DNA from: Rhodovulum visakhapatnamense
Lineage (GTDB): Bacteria; Pseudomonadota; Alphaproteobacteria; Rhodobacterales; Rhodobacteraceae
Direction: 5' to 3'
Assembly: GCF_004365965.1 (NCBI RefSeq)
Contig: NZ_SOEB01000003.1
Coordinates: 211,951 to 275,950 of the forward strand
Length of the DNA stretch: 64,000 nucleotides
Shown: positions 1 to 9,293 of the stretch, one piece after another
How positions within the stretch are numbered: position 1 is the stretch's first letter
How the letters are laid out: the number at the start of each line of letters is the position of its first letter
Made by a program: the position numbers and the translations under genes
The notes under the pieces: model-generated
Told to the model about the DNA's origin: nothing
Databases searched by the model: none
What the model saw: the letters and a program-made list of their open reading frames with translations, nothing else

Positions 1-1155
1 GTCCTCAAGCCGCAGCAGCCCCGCGTCATGCTGCGCGCTGCGCGGGCGCGGCACGAACCGGTCCTTGCGGGCCAGCCAGGCGGTGCGGGGCGTGGCGTCC
101 TTGCCCGGCGCGTCCCCGTCCCATTTCAGCACCAGCTGCATCTGCCCGATGCCGGTGCCGCCGCCCGCCGCGATCCGGTCGTCGATGACCTTGCCGGTCT
201 CGAGCACGCAGTCGATCACCAGCCCAAGGCCGCGTTTCAGACCGCCATAATCGGCATAGGAGGCCACGATCCGGTGGAAGTCGTACTCCGGCGCGGGCGG
301 TGGCGGGGTCACATCCTTGAAATCGGGTCGGCGCTTGAGCTTTTCCAGTTCGCTCGCGCGGGTCCGGCGGTAGAAGCGGTCGGCCTGATAGAAGGTGTAT
401 TCGTCCGCCGAGGTGAACTGTGCCATCACCCCGGCGGCCGCGCCCGCGGCGGCCGGCGGCACCCAGTCGGGCGGCAATGCGCGGCGCGGGCGGCTTTCGG
501 CCGCATCGGGCGTGCCGGTCTCGCCCTCGACGCCGGGCCCCGGCACGGCCATCGGGAAGACCGACTCGGGCGAGAAGACAGAGCGGTCCAGGAGCTTGTC
601 GATGTCGTCGCCGAAGAAGCGCGAGAATCCCGGCAGCGGCACCTCGACCGAACGGTCACCGAAATTGATGATCTGGGTGCGCGTCCCGAGATCGCCCAGC
701 ATGCCCTTCAGCGCGGGATCGGCATCCTTCCAGGGCAAGAGAACCGGATGGTCGTCGCCCGACTGCGCCGCGAGCCGCCCGTAATGGCGCCGCGCGAAGG
801 CCAGCACGTTGCGCACCGCATAAGACCGCAGGTTGACCCGGCTCATATCGGCATAGACGAAGCCCGCAACCGGAGTCTCTTCGGTGAAGAAGCGTTTCCA
901 CAGGTCGCTTTCGGGTTTCGACACCGGCGTCAGCCGCACCAGCGTGCTGCCGATCCTGAGACGAAAATTCGCCCGCGCCAGCGTGGCGGGCCAGTCGAGC
1001 CAGGGCTGATACGCCTTCAGCACCTGCTCGTCGGGCGCCTGCGGCGTCAGACGGGGCGAGACCACAAGGCTGACCCGCCACTTGCCGTCATGCTCTCCCC
1101 CGTCGGCCATGCGGCCATAGGGCAGGACGGTCCAGACCAGAAACTGCTCTGCCAT
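1..1155 (-). CDS. Conserved-looking protein of unknown function, partial (3' end outside window)
   Basis: An uninterrupted frame of 385 codons starts at ATG 1155 and runs off the left edge. It begins 12 bases after the stop of the 1,460-aa gene and is preceded by a GGGGGAA ribosome site, so the two genes are almost certainly one transcript. The visible protein starts MAEQFLVWTVLPYGRMADGG. It has no signal peptide or membrane segment and contains a proline/alanine-rich linker near residues 205-240. I recognise no domain. The tight coupling suggests that it works with the upstream giant protein, but that is inference. Confidence 0.75.
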   Translation of the reverse strand, partial: MAEQFLVWTVLPYGRMADGGEHDGKWRVSLVVSPRLTPQAPDEQVLKAYQPWLDWPATLARANFRLRIGSTLVRLTPVSKPESDLWKRFFTEETPVAGFVYADMSRVNLRSYAVRNVLAFARRHYGRLAAQSGDDHPVLLPWKDADPALKGMLGDLGTRTQIINFGDRSVEVPLPGFSRFFGDDIDKLLDRSVFSPESVFPMAVPGPGVEGETGTPDAAESRPRRALPPDWVPPAAAGAAAGVMAQFTSADEYTFYQADRFYRRTRASELEKLKRRPDFKDVTPPPPAPEYDFHRIVASYADYGGLKRGLGLVIDCVLETGKVIDDRIAAGGGTGIGQMQLVLKWDGDAPGKDATPRTAWLARKDRFVPRPRSAQHDAGLLRLED

Positions 1156-1167
1156 GGTAATTCCCCC

Positions 1168-4100
1168 TCAGCCGAAGGCCTCGACATAGTCGCGCCAGGC
1201 ATAATCCACCCCGGGCCCCGAGATCGCCGCCAGCTCGTCGGCCAGCAGCAGGGTCGCGTCGAAGCCCATCATCTCGCGCAAGCTCGGGTCGCCGTTCGAG
1301 CCCGCGAATTTCTTCTGGCAGCGGATGGTCACGCTGCCCGAGAAGAACAGCACCGACACCTCGATCGTCAGCTGGGCCATGCCCACGCATTTGCCCGACG
1401 AGAATTCGTAGCGCAGTTCCAGATACAGCTCGAGCGAGGCCGAGATCAGCCCCAGCACGCTGACATGGCCGCCAAGCCGGAAATACCCGGTCAGCGAGGC
1501 GTCCTGCAGCTCCATCCGGTAATAGATGCCCGCCATCACCTCGACCCCGCCCGAGGCGACGCCGAAATCGACCGACAGCGAGGCGCCGAATTCCAGCGCG
1601 GCCTCGAGGATCTGCACGCCCCTCGGGTCGATGGTGACGCCGAAGAAGCCGCCGCCGCCGAAGCAGTAGACCGTCAGGCAGAAGGGCTGTTCGCGGGTGC
1701 AGAAGTTGAAGGCGACCGACAGCGGCTGGCCGATGAAGGGCACGGTGAAGCCCGCGCCGAGGCTGAGATTGTTGATATTCAGCACACCGACGCAGATCGA
1801 GGGCAGCGCAATGTCGAACCCCGCATGGATGCCCTGCGGGGTGATGTCGAGATAGGGCGGGTCGGAAAACCCGTCGAGCGGGATCAGGTCGCGCAGGGTC
1901 TCGACGAAGGACAGCGGCCCGACGAAGCGGATGTCGTCCAGCACCACGTCGACATCCATCTTGGCGGCGCTGTCGACCGAGAAGACGATGCGGTCGAAGT
2001 TCAGTTCCAGGAAAGACGCCTTGCCGATCAGCACCAGATCGAAGCGGTTCAGAGAACAGGTCACGGCGATCTTCGGGCTGGAACTGCCGTTCTTCTTGAC
2101 CTTGCCCTCGACCGCGACGACGAAGCCGCGCTTGTCATTGGCGCGAAAGATCTCTTCGCCCGCGGCGGCGGGCCAGTTGCCGATTTCGGGCGCCCAGTCG
2201 AAACGGATGGTCAACTCGTCCCCGGTCAATGCCTCGATCAGCCTGGCCAGATCGGCCGCGGCCTCCAGCACCTCGCGCACCGCGCCCAGCGCGGTCAGGA
2301 TCGCGGCCTTGGGCGCCGCGCCCAGAAGGTCGAAGTCGCGGATCGCGGTCTCGAACGGGCCGAGCGCCGCGATGACATCGTTGATCTTCGCTTCCAGCCC
2401 GGCCCCGTCGGACAGCAGGTTCGCCAGCACCGTCGGATCGCCCACGATGGCGTCGAGCGCGTCCCAGAGGTCCCTGGCCGCCGAAAACAGCGCGGCACTG
2501 TCCCCGACCGCTTCCAGCAGGGTGTCGAGACCGGTCGCGAAGGCCCGGATCTGCTGACGCAGATTGGCCGGAATGGCATCGCCCTGCGGTCCGTTGACGA
2601 TGGCCAGCAGTTCGGCGATCCGGGTCTGGATCGTCGCGATCTGACCGGGCAGCGCGGCAAAGTCGGGCGCGGCGCCGATGCCGTCAAGCGCCTGGTGCGA
2701 CAGGCTTTCCAGCGTGGTCCCGAGCCCCGCGATCAGCGCCTCGATCTCGGAGAGCTTCGCCAGCGCGGCCTGCAACGCGGCCGGGGCCACCTGCCCCTGC
2801 TGACCCAGATCGGCGATCTTTCCGACCGCCTGGGCCAGCCCGCCCGCCCCCTGCCCCAGCACCCCGCGCGGCAGGTCGTAGGTCAGTCCGAAAAGCTGGA
2901 CCAGCGCGCCGATGAAGCTTTCGACCTGGGTGCCCGCCTCCGAGACGAAGCGGGGCACCTTCTCGCCCTCGCCCGCAATGTCGGTCACGGCCTTGATCAG
3001 TTCGCCCAGCGGGATGCAGCCGAACAGAAGCGGCAGCGGCAGGTCGCTGACCGAGATCGGGAACCCCGCCCCGGGTTCCATCTGCCCGTCGAGAAACTGG
3101 GTCACGTCCGACATCACCGGACCTGCCATCCGCGACAGCGCGCGCGGCCTGAGGTTCGGCTGGACGAACCCGCCCGACTTGTCGCCCTGGGACGAGAAGT
3201 CGAGCATGCCCATATTGGGGCTTTGCACGATATCGGCGAAGACCTCGCCCACGTTGCGCTGGCCCACCGGCGCGCCGGCACCGGCGGCGAACCCGAATTG
3301 CAGATAGCGCGCGTTCCAGCTCAGCCGGTTGGTGCGGGTCGAGCCGGTCAGCTGGTTCACCGGTCCCAGCCGGGCCGTCGTCTCGACGATCTTCGGCAGG
3401 AACAGGGCGCGCGACAGATCGCGGCTCCAGGCCTCGATGGTTGCGTTGCGGGTGGGCTGCTGGCCCGGCCCGCCGCGCTTCGGCGCCTCGGCGCCCAGCA
3501 CCATCTCCTCGACCTCGACGGCGGTGTCGCCGGACCTGGCCGAGGTGGCCAGCGCCACGCGCTGGAAATCGAAGGGCACGCTATGGCGCTGGGGCCATCT
3601 CGCGTATTCCTCGGCGGCGGTCGCGGCATTGAAGGCGGCGGCGGGATAGTCCGCGTCCAGCCGTTCGGTCACCGGGTTGAAGATCCGCGGACAGGACACG
3701 GTGTTGTCCATGAAGATCATCGGCAGATCGAAGAGCACCCGGTTCCCGTCAAGGTCGGTGCCCGCGCATTGAAACCGGAACGGTTCTCCATTGACCGAGG
3801 GCCAGAAGAAAAGCTGGCCCGCGTTCGACACGTCGGTATCGCCCGGATCGTCCAGATCGGGGGTGCGCTCTGTCAGGATCTCGATTTTCGAGAACGGGAA
3901 CTGGCGCGCGAAATTGACGGTGTTGTCGGTGCTTTTGGCGGCATGGAACAACGCGTCATCGAAGGTCAGCACGCGTTCGCGGATGATGATGAAATAGCGC
4001 TGGCGCAGATAGGCATGCTGGCTGCGGTCGTAGCCGTCCTGCGAGCCGGGCGTTTCGGAACTGCGCTTGTGAAACTTGCGCTCGGTCACCTTGACCAGCG

Positions 4101-5550
4101 AGACCCGGCAGTTCAGCGGGCACAGACAGCCGCGATAGACGACCTTGACGTAATGGTCGCGCCCCATCGCGCCGCGATGCACCCATTCCTCGACCGACAG
4201 GCCCGGCGGGTTCCACGACCCGCGCGAATCGAGCCAGCCGCCCAGCGAGGACAGCATCATGAGGTTGGTGTCGACCGGTTCCGGCGTGTAGCCGGTGACC
4301 GAGAAGTTCGAGGACAGATGCGCGATCTGGAAGCGGTCGAAATCGTCGAGCGGCATCCGGAACGGACGCCCGCCCGGCACCGGCAGCGCGTCATTGGGCT
4401 GGCTTGGCGGTACCCCCGGCGAGCGTGTGGGCCAAGCCTGTCGCATCGGCGGGTTTGCGGCCTCGGACCCGGAACCCGAACGCGCCCAGACCGCGCGGAT
4501 GGTGCGGGCCGGATCGGCATAGGGCGGCGGGATCTCGGTACCGTCCGACCCGGGCGTGACCATCCGCGTGTGCCAAAGCTCGACATGGGCGGTCGAGGCC
4601 GACAGCGCGGGGCGCGTCGCATGGCGCCATTTCGCGCCCCCATGGGGCGACACGATCAGCCGCCAGGGCATCTCGATGGCGGTGGTGGTCGCGGTGGGGT
4701 TGCCGGGCCGGGGTTTCGCGCCGCCCGGGGCCACGATCACCCGGTCGGGAATGCGTTCGAAGACCGCCGCGTTGGCGCTGGCCTGACGGGCCCGCAGCGT
4801 GGTGATGTCGCCGCCCTCGCTGGCGGCCAGGCGGAACGAGGACGCCACATGGCCGGCCAGCTGCGCGCGCGCCTTGACCGACAGCGCGTTCAGCGCGCCG
4901 TTACGGATCAGGTCGGTCAGCGGCAGGAAAACGCCTGGCTGGCTGCGCGGCCTGGCATTGCCCGCGACCGACAGGGTCAGGGTCTGGCAGGCCGCCAGCA
5001 CGCCTTCGAGCGTATAGTCGATCTCGAAACCCTCGGGCACCAGGAAGGACAGCCGCGATTCATCGGCGATGCGGGCCCGGATCGGCGGCTCGCGCAGCGC
5101 CTCGTCTGCGGCCGGATTGGCGGGCTCGGGCTTGGGCTGGTCCTTGGGATTGGCGTATTTCGGTTCCGCCGGAACCGGCTTGCCGATCCTGGGCGGCGGC
5201 GGCTGGAAGAAGGTCTCTTCGGTCACCGTCTGGGGCGGAAAATGCAGGATCAGCCGCCCGGTGCCGCCCGCCGTCTTGCGGAGCTTCGGCGGGCTGCCCG
5301 GCACGATCTCGCAATTGCGCAGCTCGATCCGGAGGGCCAGCAGGTCGTCGACCCGAAGCGCGGGCCGACCCGGCCGGGTCTTCTCGAAGATGTTCTTGAT
5401 CACATCGGGCGCGCGCGGGATCAGCACCAGATCGTCGATCGCCGCGTCGATGGCGGACACGATGGCGCCTCGCGAGGTGATCGCCTGAACCGGAATGGAC
5501 GCACCAAGAGAGAGCCCGGAAATCGAGCGCAACGAGGGGCGGACTGCCAT
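1168..5550 (-). CDS. Giant protein of unknown function (1,460 aa)
   Basis: ATG 5550 is preferred over an in-frame TTG at 5562, giving MAVRPSLRSISG. There is no signal peptide. By eye there are four regions. The N-terminal part, about residues 1-300, includes a proline-rich stretch near 120-150. A beta-rich middle part, about 300-800, contains RGCLCPLNC and YLRQRYFIIIRERV. An Ala/Leu/Gly-rich helical part, about 850-1120, looks coiled-coil-like. The C-terminal part, about 1130-1420, is rich in aromatic residues and glycine and looks like beta-sheet. The gene reads toward and is followed closely by the partial gene at 1-1155. I do not recognise the family. A structural or particle-forming role would fit the size and lack of enzyme motifs, but is speculative. 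Confidence 0.8.
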   Translation of the reverse strand: MAVRPSLRSISGLSLGASIPVQAITSRGAIVSAIDAAIDDLVLIPRAPDVIKNIFEKTRPGRPALRVDDLLALRIELRNCEIVPGSPPKLRKTAGGTGRLILHFPPQTVTEETFFQPPPPRIGKPVPAEPKYANPKDQPKPEPANPAADEALREPPIRARIADESRLSFLVPEGFEIDYTLEGVLAACQTLTLSVAGNARPRSQPGVFLPLTDLIRNGALNALSVKARAQLAGHVASSFRLAASEGGDITTLRARQASANAAVFERIPDRVIVAPGGAKPRPGNPTATTTAIEMPWRLIVSPHGGAKWRHATRPALSASTAHVELWHTRMVTPGSDGTEIPPPYADPARTIRAVWARSGSGSEAANPPMRQAWPTRSPGVPPSQPNDALPVPGGRPFRMPLDDFDRFQIAHLSSNFSVTGYTPEPVDTNLMMLSSLGGWLDSRGSWNPPGLSVEEWVHRGAMGRDHYVKVVYRGCLCPLNCRVSLVKVTERKFHKRSSETPGSQDGYDRSQHAYLRQRYFIIIRERVLTFDDALFHAAKSTDNTVNFARQFPFSKIEILTERTPDLDDPGDTDVSNAGQLFFWPSVNGEPFRFQCAGTDLDGNRVLFDLPMIFMDNTVSCPRIFNPVTERLDADYPAAAFNAATAAEEYARWPQRHSVPFDFQRVALATSARSGDTAVEVEEMVLGAEAPKRGGPGQQPTRNATIEAWSRDLSRALFLPKIVETTARLGPVNQLTGSTRTNRLSWNARYLQFGFAAGAGAPVGQRNVGEVFADIVQSPNMGMLDFSSQGDKSGGFVQPNLRPRALSRMAGPVMSDVTQFLDGQMEPGAGFPISVSDLPLPLLFGCIPLGELIKAVTDIAGEGEKVPRFVSEAGTQVESFIGALVQLFGLTYDLPRGVLGQGAGGLAQAVGKIADLGQQGQVAPAALQAALAKLSEIEALIAGLGTTLESLSHQALDGIGAAPDFAALPGQIATIQTRIAELLAIVNGPQGDAIPANLRQQIRAFATGLDTLLEAVGDSAALFSAARDLWDALDAIVGDPTVLANLLSDGAGLEAKINDVIAALGPFETAIRDFDLLGAAPKAAILTALGAVREVLEAAADLARLIEALTGDELTIRFDWAPEIGNWPAAAGEEIFRANDKRGFVVAVEGKVKKNGSSSPKIAVTCSLNRFDLVLIGKASFLELNFDRIVFSVDSAAKMDVDVVLDDIRFVGPLSFVETLRDLIPLDGFSDPPYLDITPQGIHAGFDIALPSICVGVLNINNLSLGAGFTVPFIGQPLSVAFNFCTREQPFCLTVYCFGGGGFFGVTIDPRGVQILEAALEFGASLSVDFGVASGGVEVMAGIYYRMELQDASLTGYFRLGGHVSVLGLISASLELYLELRYEFSSGKCVGMAQLTIEVSVLFFSGSVTIRCQKKFAGSNGDPSLREMMGFDATLLLADELAAISGPGVDYAWRDYVEAFG

Positions 5551-5565
5551 GGCAAACCCCAATGG

Positions 5566-5604
5566 ATTATATACTTAATAGAAACAAAATTAGCCCATAT
5601 GGGC
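5566..5604 (-). promoter_or_regulatory. Promoter region with perfect palindrome upstream of the giant gene
   Basis: An island of AT-rich DNA interrupts the GC-rich background. On the minus strand it carries TATAAT at 5571-5566, only 15 bases before ATG 5550, so any transcript would have a very short leader. A perfect 12-bp palindrome GCCCATATGGGC lies at 5593-5604, in the place of the -35 element. No good -35 box is visible, which fits an activator- or repressor-controlled promoter. The assignment is from pattern only. Confidence 0.45.
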
Positions 5605-5713
5605 GATTCTGTAAAATACTATTACGCGGCACGGTTGAAAGCGGCGCTGACCGGGCTGTTGGAAGCAAGCTCAGCCCGCGCCCTCCCCACGCGGATCGGT
5701 CGGAGCGATGACG

Positions 5714-6355
5714 CTACGGCAGGCACCGCAGGCGCCGCGACCGCGACCGGGCGACGCCCCCGGGAACGCCACCCGGCATGCGCTTCAGCCAGACCCGCGG
5801 GCCGCATCCCGTCGCACCCCGCGGTCCCCGGCCCATCGGGGTCCATTGGGACGGCAGCGTCACGCGGAAGAACGGTGCGGCCGCCCTGTCGGCGGTCTCG
5901 GCCGGGTGCGGGGTCCTTGCCGCGACCGGCGCCAGGGATTGCAGATAGGCGACCAGCGCCGCGCCGTCCGCGTCGGTCAGCCCGGGACAGGAGCCCCAGG
6001 GCATCACCGGCGCCAGACCCCGCCCGTCGGGCCGGATCCCCGCGCGGATCGCGGTCAGGATCTGATCGGCGCTTCAGTCCCCCAGCCCGGTCGCGTCAGG
6101 CGTCAGGTTCGGCGGCCAGAAGATGCCAAGCCCCGGCCTCTCGAACCCGACCGTGCCGCCCGGGAGCCCGGCGGAAAAGACCGGCACCCCGTCGGCGCCG
6201 CGCGGCATGTGGCGGCCCGCGCAATCCATGATCCGTGCCAGATAGGCGCCGCGTTCGATCTTCGCCGCATCCGCCGACGCGGCCCCGCCGGTCGCATGGA
6301 CGGACGACGCCGAAAGGCCGACGCAAAGCGCCAGCGGCAATGGCAGGACTTTCAC
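5714..6355 (-). pseudogene. Inactivated periplasmic cytochrome c gene
   Basis: Read from GTG 6355, the frame gives a signal peptide (VKVLPLPLALCVGLSASSVHA). It then gives a single-heme cytochrome c of the kind found beside dehydrogenases: ERGAYLARIMDCAGRH, GLGIFWPPNLTPDATGLGD and, later, MPWGSCPGLTDADGAALVAYLQSL. Two lesions disable it without changing frame. The heme-attachment motif CxxCH reads CAGRH (CGC for TGC at 6214-6212), so heme could not be attached by both thioethers. A TGA at 6076-6074 stands where a Trp (TGG) is expected after GLGD. The downstream half stays open to 5714. Either recent decay or two base errors could explain this. Confidence 0.75.
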
Positions 6356-6778
6356 GATGTCTTCGCCCTGAGCCCCGGGCCGAAGCGGCCGCCCGCATGT
6401 CGCGGCGGCGTCCCGAACCGGCGACGCAGAACTGCGCGCCCCTGGCGGCCTGGCTAGAAGGGGGTCTTTCGCTTGCGCGCCTCTGTGCCCTTGCGCCCCG
6501 CAGGAGCGTCCGGCCACGAGCCCTCGGCGCCCCCTCCGTCCCTTGTGCCAAATACGACCGCCCGAGCCCGCCTGGCCCGACGCCCGCGGCCGACGATGAA
6601 AGCAGATTGTCTGGATGATCGAGGCGCGAGATCCGGGCGCGCGACTGGCCCGCCGCAGGTCTTGCGGGAAGCCGGTTTCTTCGCAGCCCCCGCCTCCGGG
6701 TCCGGCCCGCAAGAGCCGGTGTCGGGCATCTGGAAATCCCCCGCCCGGAATGGCAATGTCGCGCAAAGGGAATCCGGT
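6356..6778. other. Intergenic region between the cytochrome c pseudogene and trkH
   Basis: This 423-bp stretch separates two divergent genes. Open frames exist on both strands, but none has a plausible start with a ribosome site or a recognisable protein. The only element I can point to is AAAGGG near 6765-6770, the likely ribosome site of trkH. I see no clear promoter. Confidence 0.5.
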
Positions 6779-8197
6779 TTGAACGTCGTCTTCTTTGCCA
6801 ACGGGCTTGTGCTTGGGCTGCTGGCTCTGATGTCGGCAACCGTTGCCCTCCTGTACCCGGAAACGCGCGGGGTCTTCGCCGAGGCCACCTTTCAGCTGGG
6901 GCTGACCGGCACGCTGATCGCGGTCGCCTCGCGATCCTCCTTCGAGGCGCTGCGCCTGCCCCATGCCTTCATGCTGACGGCCTCGGTCTGGCTGGTCGCG
7001 GCCATCGGCGGGGCGGTACCGCTTTATCTGTGGAAGCTCTCGGCGGCGGATGCCTTCTTCGAGGCCATGTCGGGGATCACCACCACCGGCTCGACGGTGA
7101 TGACCGGGCTCGACGGCACGCCCAAGGGCATCCTGATGTGGCGCGCGCTGTTGCAGGCGCTGGGGGGCGTCGGCTTCATCGGCACCGGCATCGCGCTTTT
7201 GCCCGTCCTCAAGGTCGGCGGCATGCAGCTTTTCCGCACCGAAAGTTCCGACAAGGGCGAGAAGGAGCTGCGCAACGCCACCCAGTTCGCGGCGGCGACG
7301 CTGCTGGTCTATGTCTCGCTGATGACGCTTTGCGGCGTGCTCTACCGCGCCGGGGGGATGAGCCTGTTCGACGCCGTGACCCATGCCATGACCACGCTGT
7401 CGACCGGGGGCTATTCGACCCATGACGCGTCCTTCGGGTTCTTCGCCAACCCGTTCCTGCAATGGACCTGCACGCTGTTCATGGTGCTCGGCTCGGTGCC
7501 CTTCTCGTGGTACATCCGCAGCGTCTATCACGGGAAATTCCGCAGCGAGCAGGTCGGCGCGATGCTCAAGACGCTGGCCGCGGTGATCCTGCCGCTGTCG
7601 CTGTGGCTGGGCCTGACCTCGGACATGCCGTTCCTCGCGGCGCTGCGGCTGGTGGCCTTCAACGTGGTGTCGGTGGTCTCGACCACGGGCTATGCGACGA
7701 CCGATTACACCACATGGGGCCCGGTCGCGGTCTCTGCCTTCGTGATCCTGACGGCGGTCGGCGGCTGTACCGGCTCGACCGCGGGCGGGGCCAAGGCGAT
7801 GCGCTGGGTGATCATGTACCGGCTGGTGCGCGAGGGCATCCGGTCGGTGCGCTACCCGCACGGGGTCTATCGCATCCGTTATGAGGGCCGGGTCATCGAC
7901 GAGGACATCGTCTCAAGCGTGATCGGCTTCTTCTCGATGTACGCCCTGAGCTTTGCGGTGATCGCGAGCCTGCTGACGCTTGTCGGGCTCGATGGCGCGA
8001 CCGCGCTGAGCGGCGCCATCACGGCACTGGCGAATGTCGGCCCGGGCGTCGGCGACATCATCGGGCCGGCGGGCACCTTTCAGCCGCTGTCGGACAAGGC
8101 CAAGACGATCCTGGCCATCGGCATGTATCTGGGGCGGCTCGAGATGCTGACCGTTCTGGTTCTGCTGACGCCGCGCTTCTGGCGCTCGCTGGCCTGA
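6779..8197 (+). CDS. trkH: TrkH/KtrB-family potassium uptake channel subunit
   Basis: This is an inner-membrane K+ translocating subunit that would work with a cytosolic TrkA/KtrA NAD-binding regulator, which is not in this window. The TTG at 6779 is chosen because homology and the first membrane helix begin there (NVVFFANGLVLGLLALM) and AAAGGG lies about 9 bases upstream; the frame is open further upstream but without protein-like content. Four selectivity-filter loops can be read: TTTGST near residue 98, STGGYST near 207, STTGYATT near 300 and NVGPGVG near 418. The length of 472 aa is normal for the family. The gene is convergent with bciA, with 8 bases between stops. Confidence 0.88.
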   Translation: MNVVFFANGLVLGLLALMSATVALLYPETRGVFAEATFQLGLTGTLIAVASRSSFEALRLPHAFMLTASVWLVAAIGGAVPLYLWKLSAADAFFEAMSGITTTGSTVMTGLDGTPKGILMWRALLQALGGVGFIGTGIALLPVLKVGGMQLFRTESSDKGEKELRNATQFAAATLLVYVSLMTLCGVLYRAGGMSLFDAVTHAMTTLSTGGYSTHDASFGFFANPFLQWTCTLFMVLGSVPFSWYIRSVYHGKFRSEQVGAMLKTLAAVILPLSLWLGLTSDMPFLAALRLVAFNVVSVVSTTGYATTDYTTWGPVAVSAFVILTAVGGCTGSTAGGAKAMRWVIMYRLVREGIRSVRYPHGVYRIRYEGRVIDEDIVSSVIGFFSMYALSFAVIASLLTLVGLDGATALSGAITALANVGPGVGDIIGPAGTFQPLSDKAKTILAIGMYLGRLEMLTVLVLLTPRFWRSLA

Positions 8198-8205
8198 GGC
8201 GCGGC

Positions 8206-9201
8206 TCAGAACGCCGCGTGTTCGGCCAGATCGGCGCGGTCCTCGCCGCTCACAAGCCGCGCGTAATAGTCGTAAAGCCGGTCCGATCCGTATTCGGGCG
8301 TGGCCTCGGCCTCGTAAAGACCCGTCTCGGGGTTCAGCACCAGCATCGACTCGGTCCCGTAATAACGCCCGATCCGCGCGAATTCGGCCTTGTCGCGGAA
8401 CCGGGGGATAACCCGGCCCAGCGTCGAGAGGATGGCGATGATCGCGTCCATCATCGCCACCGGCACCTCGCGGAATTTCGGCTCGCGCCCCAGCAGGCGG
8501 AACAGTTCCTCGCCCTGATCCCGGGGCGTGATCGCGGGCCCCGGGCCGCCGATGGGCAGAACCCGGTTCTGCAAGGCCGGATCGTCCAGGCAGTCGGCCA
8601 TGAAGCGCCCCAGATCGGCATCGCTGATCGGTTTGCAGGCGGTCAGGCGCCCGTCGCCGAAGACAAGGAAGGGCTTGCCGGCCTTGACCCGCTCGACCTG
8701 GCCCGAGAGCGACTTGAAGAAGGCCGTGGGGCGCACGATGGACCATGTCAGGCCCGAGGTCTTCAGTTCGGCCTCGAAGGCCAGCTTGGCCTGCTGGAAG
8801 GCAAGGGTCGGCTTCTGCACGCAGATCGCGGACAGAAGCACCGCCTGGCTCACCCCGGCGGCGCGGGCCGCCTGCAGCGCATCGGACTGCGCCTTGTGGT
8901 CGATGGCCCAGGCATCGCGCGGCGTGCCGGTGCGCGAGGCAAGGCAGGAGACCAGCGCATCGAACCGCTCGCAGCGGAACCCGTCGCGGGCCAGCGAAGC
9001 GGGATCGGTGACATCGCCGGTGCGGACGGTGACCCCGGCGGACAGCCCGCGCCCCGGATCGTCCCCGGCGCGCGGCCGCACGAAACAGACCACCTCATGG
9101 CCCCGCGCCAGCAGCGCCTGGGCGGTGGCGCGGCCGATGGTGCCGGTCGCGCCCAGCAGAAAGACCCGCCGGGGCCGGGGCGACAGCGCGGTATCGGTCA
9201 T
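8206..9201 (-). CDS. bciA: Divinyl chlorophyllide 8-vinyl reductase (BciA-type)
   Basis: An NADPH-dependent SDR/NmrA-like reductase of 331 aa. BciA reduces the 8-vinyl group of 3,8-divinyl (proto)chlorophyllide during bacteriochlorophyll synthesis. The N-terminal Rossmann motif LLGATGTIGRATAQALL starts near residue 15. The segment LSAICVQKPTLAFQQAKLAFE near residue 125 holds the lysine region that is characteristic of BciA. The C-terminal part (GRYYGTESMLVLNPETGLY) also matches the family as I know it. It is not beside any other photosynthesis gene here; its neighbours are trkH and ilvD. A generic NAD(P)-binding oxidoreductase is the alternative, but the signature makes BciA more likely. Confidence 0.82.
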   Translation of the reverse strand: MTDTALSPRPRRVFLLGATGTIGRATAQALLARGHEVVCFVRPRAGDDPGRGLSAGVTVRTGDVTDPASLARDGFRCERFDALVSCLASRTGTPRDAWAIDHKAQSDALQAARAAGVSQAVLLSAICVQKPTLAFQQAKLAFEAELKTSGLTWSIVRPTAFFKSLSGQVERVKAGKPFLVFGDGRLTACKPISDADLGRFMADCLDDPALQNRVLPIGGPGPAITPRDQGEELFRLLGREPKFREVPVAMMDAIIAILSTLGRVIPRFRDKAEFARIGRYYGTESMLVLNPETGLYEAEATPEYGSDRLYDYYARLVSGEDRADLAEHAAF

Positions 9202-9260
9202 GGTCTCGGCTCCTTGGCAACTGATCTGGCGCAGAGCCTAAGGCCCTGCACCCGCTGGCG

Positions 9261-9285
9261 AAAACGAGGCGCGGCGTCGCGCCTC
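9261..9285 (-). terminator. Hairpin after ilvD
   Basis: GAGGCGC (9266-9272) and GCGCCTC (9279-9285) form a 7-bp stem with a 6-base loop. On the minus strand the stem is followed by GTTTTC, with T4 at 9264-9261. It lies 9 bases past the ilvD stop, so it probably ends the ilvD transcript before bciA. Confidence 0.5.
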
Positions 9286-9293
9286 TCTGCCGA

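Noticed and set aside
28..6231. A 2,067-codon open frame on the plus strand
   Set aside because: It is antisense to the 1,460-aa gene and the partial gene, rich in Arg/Gly/Pro/His with no domain, as expected from opposite-strand reading of GC-rich codons.
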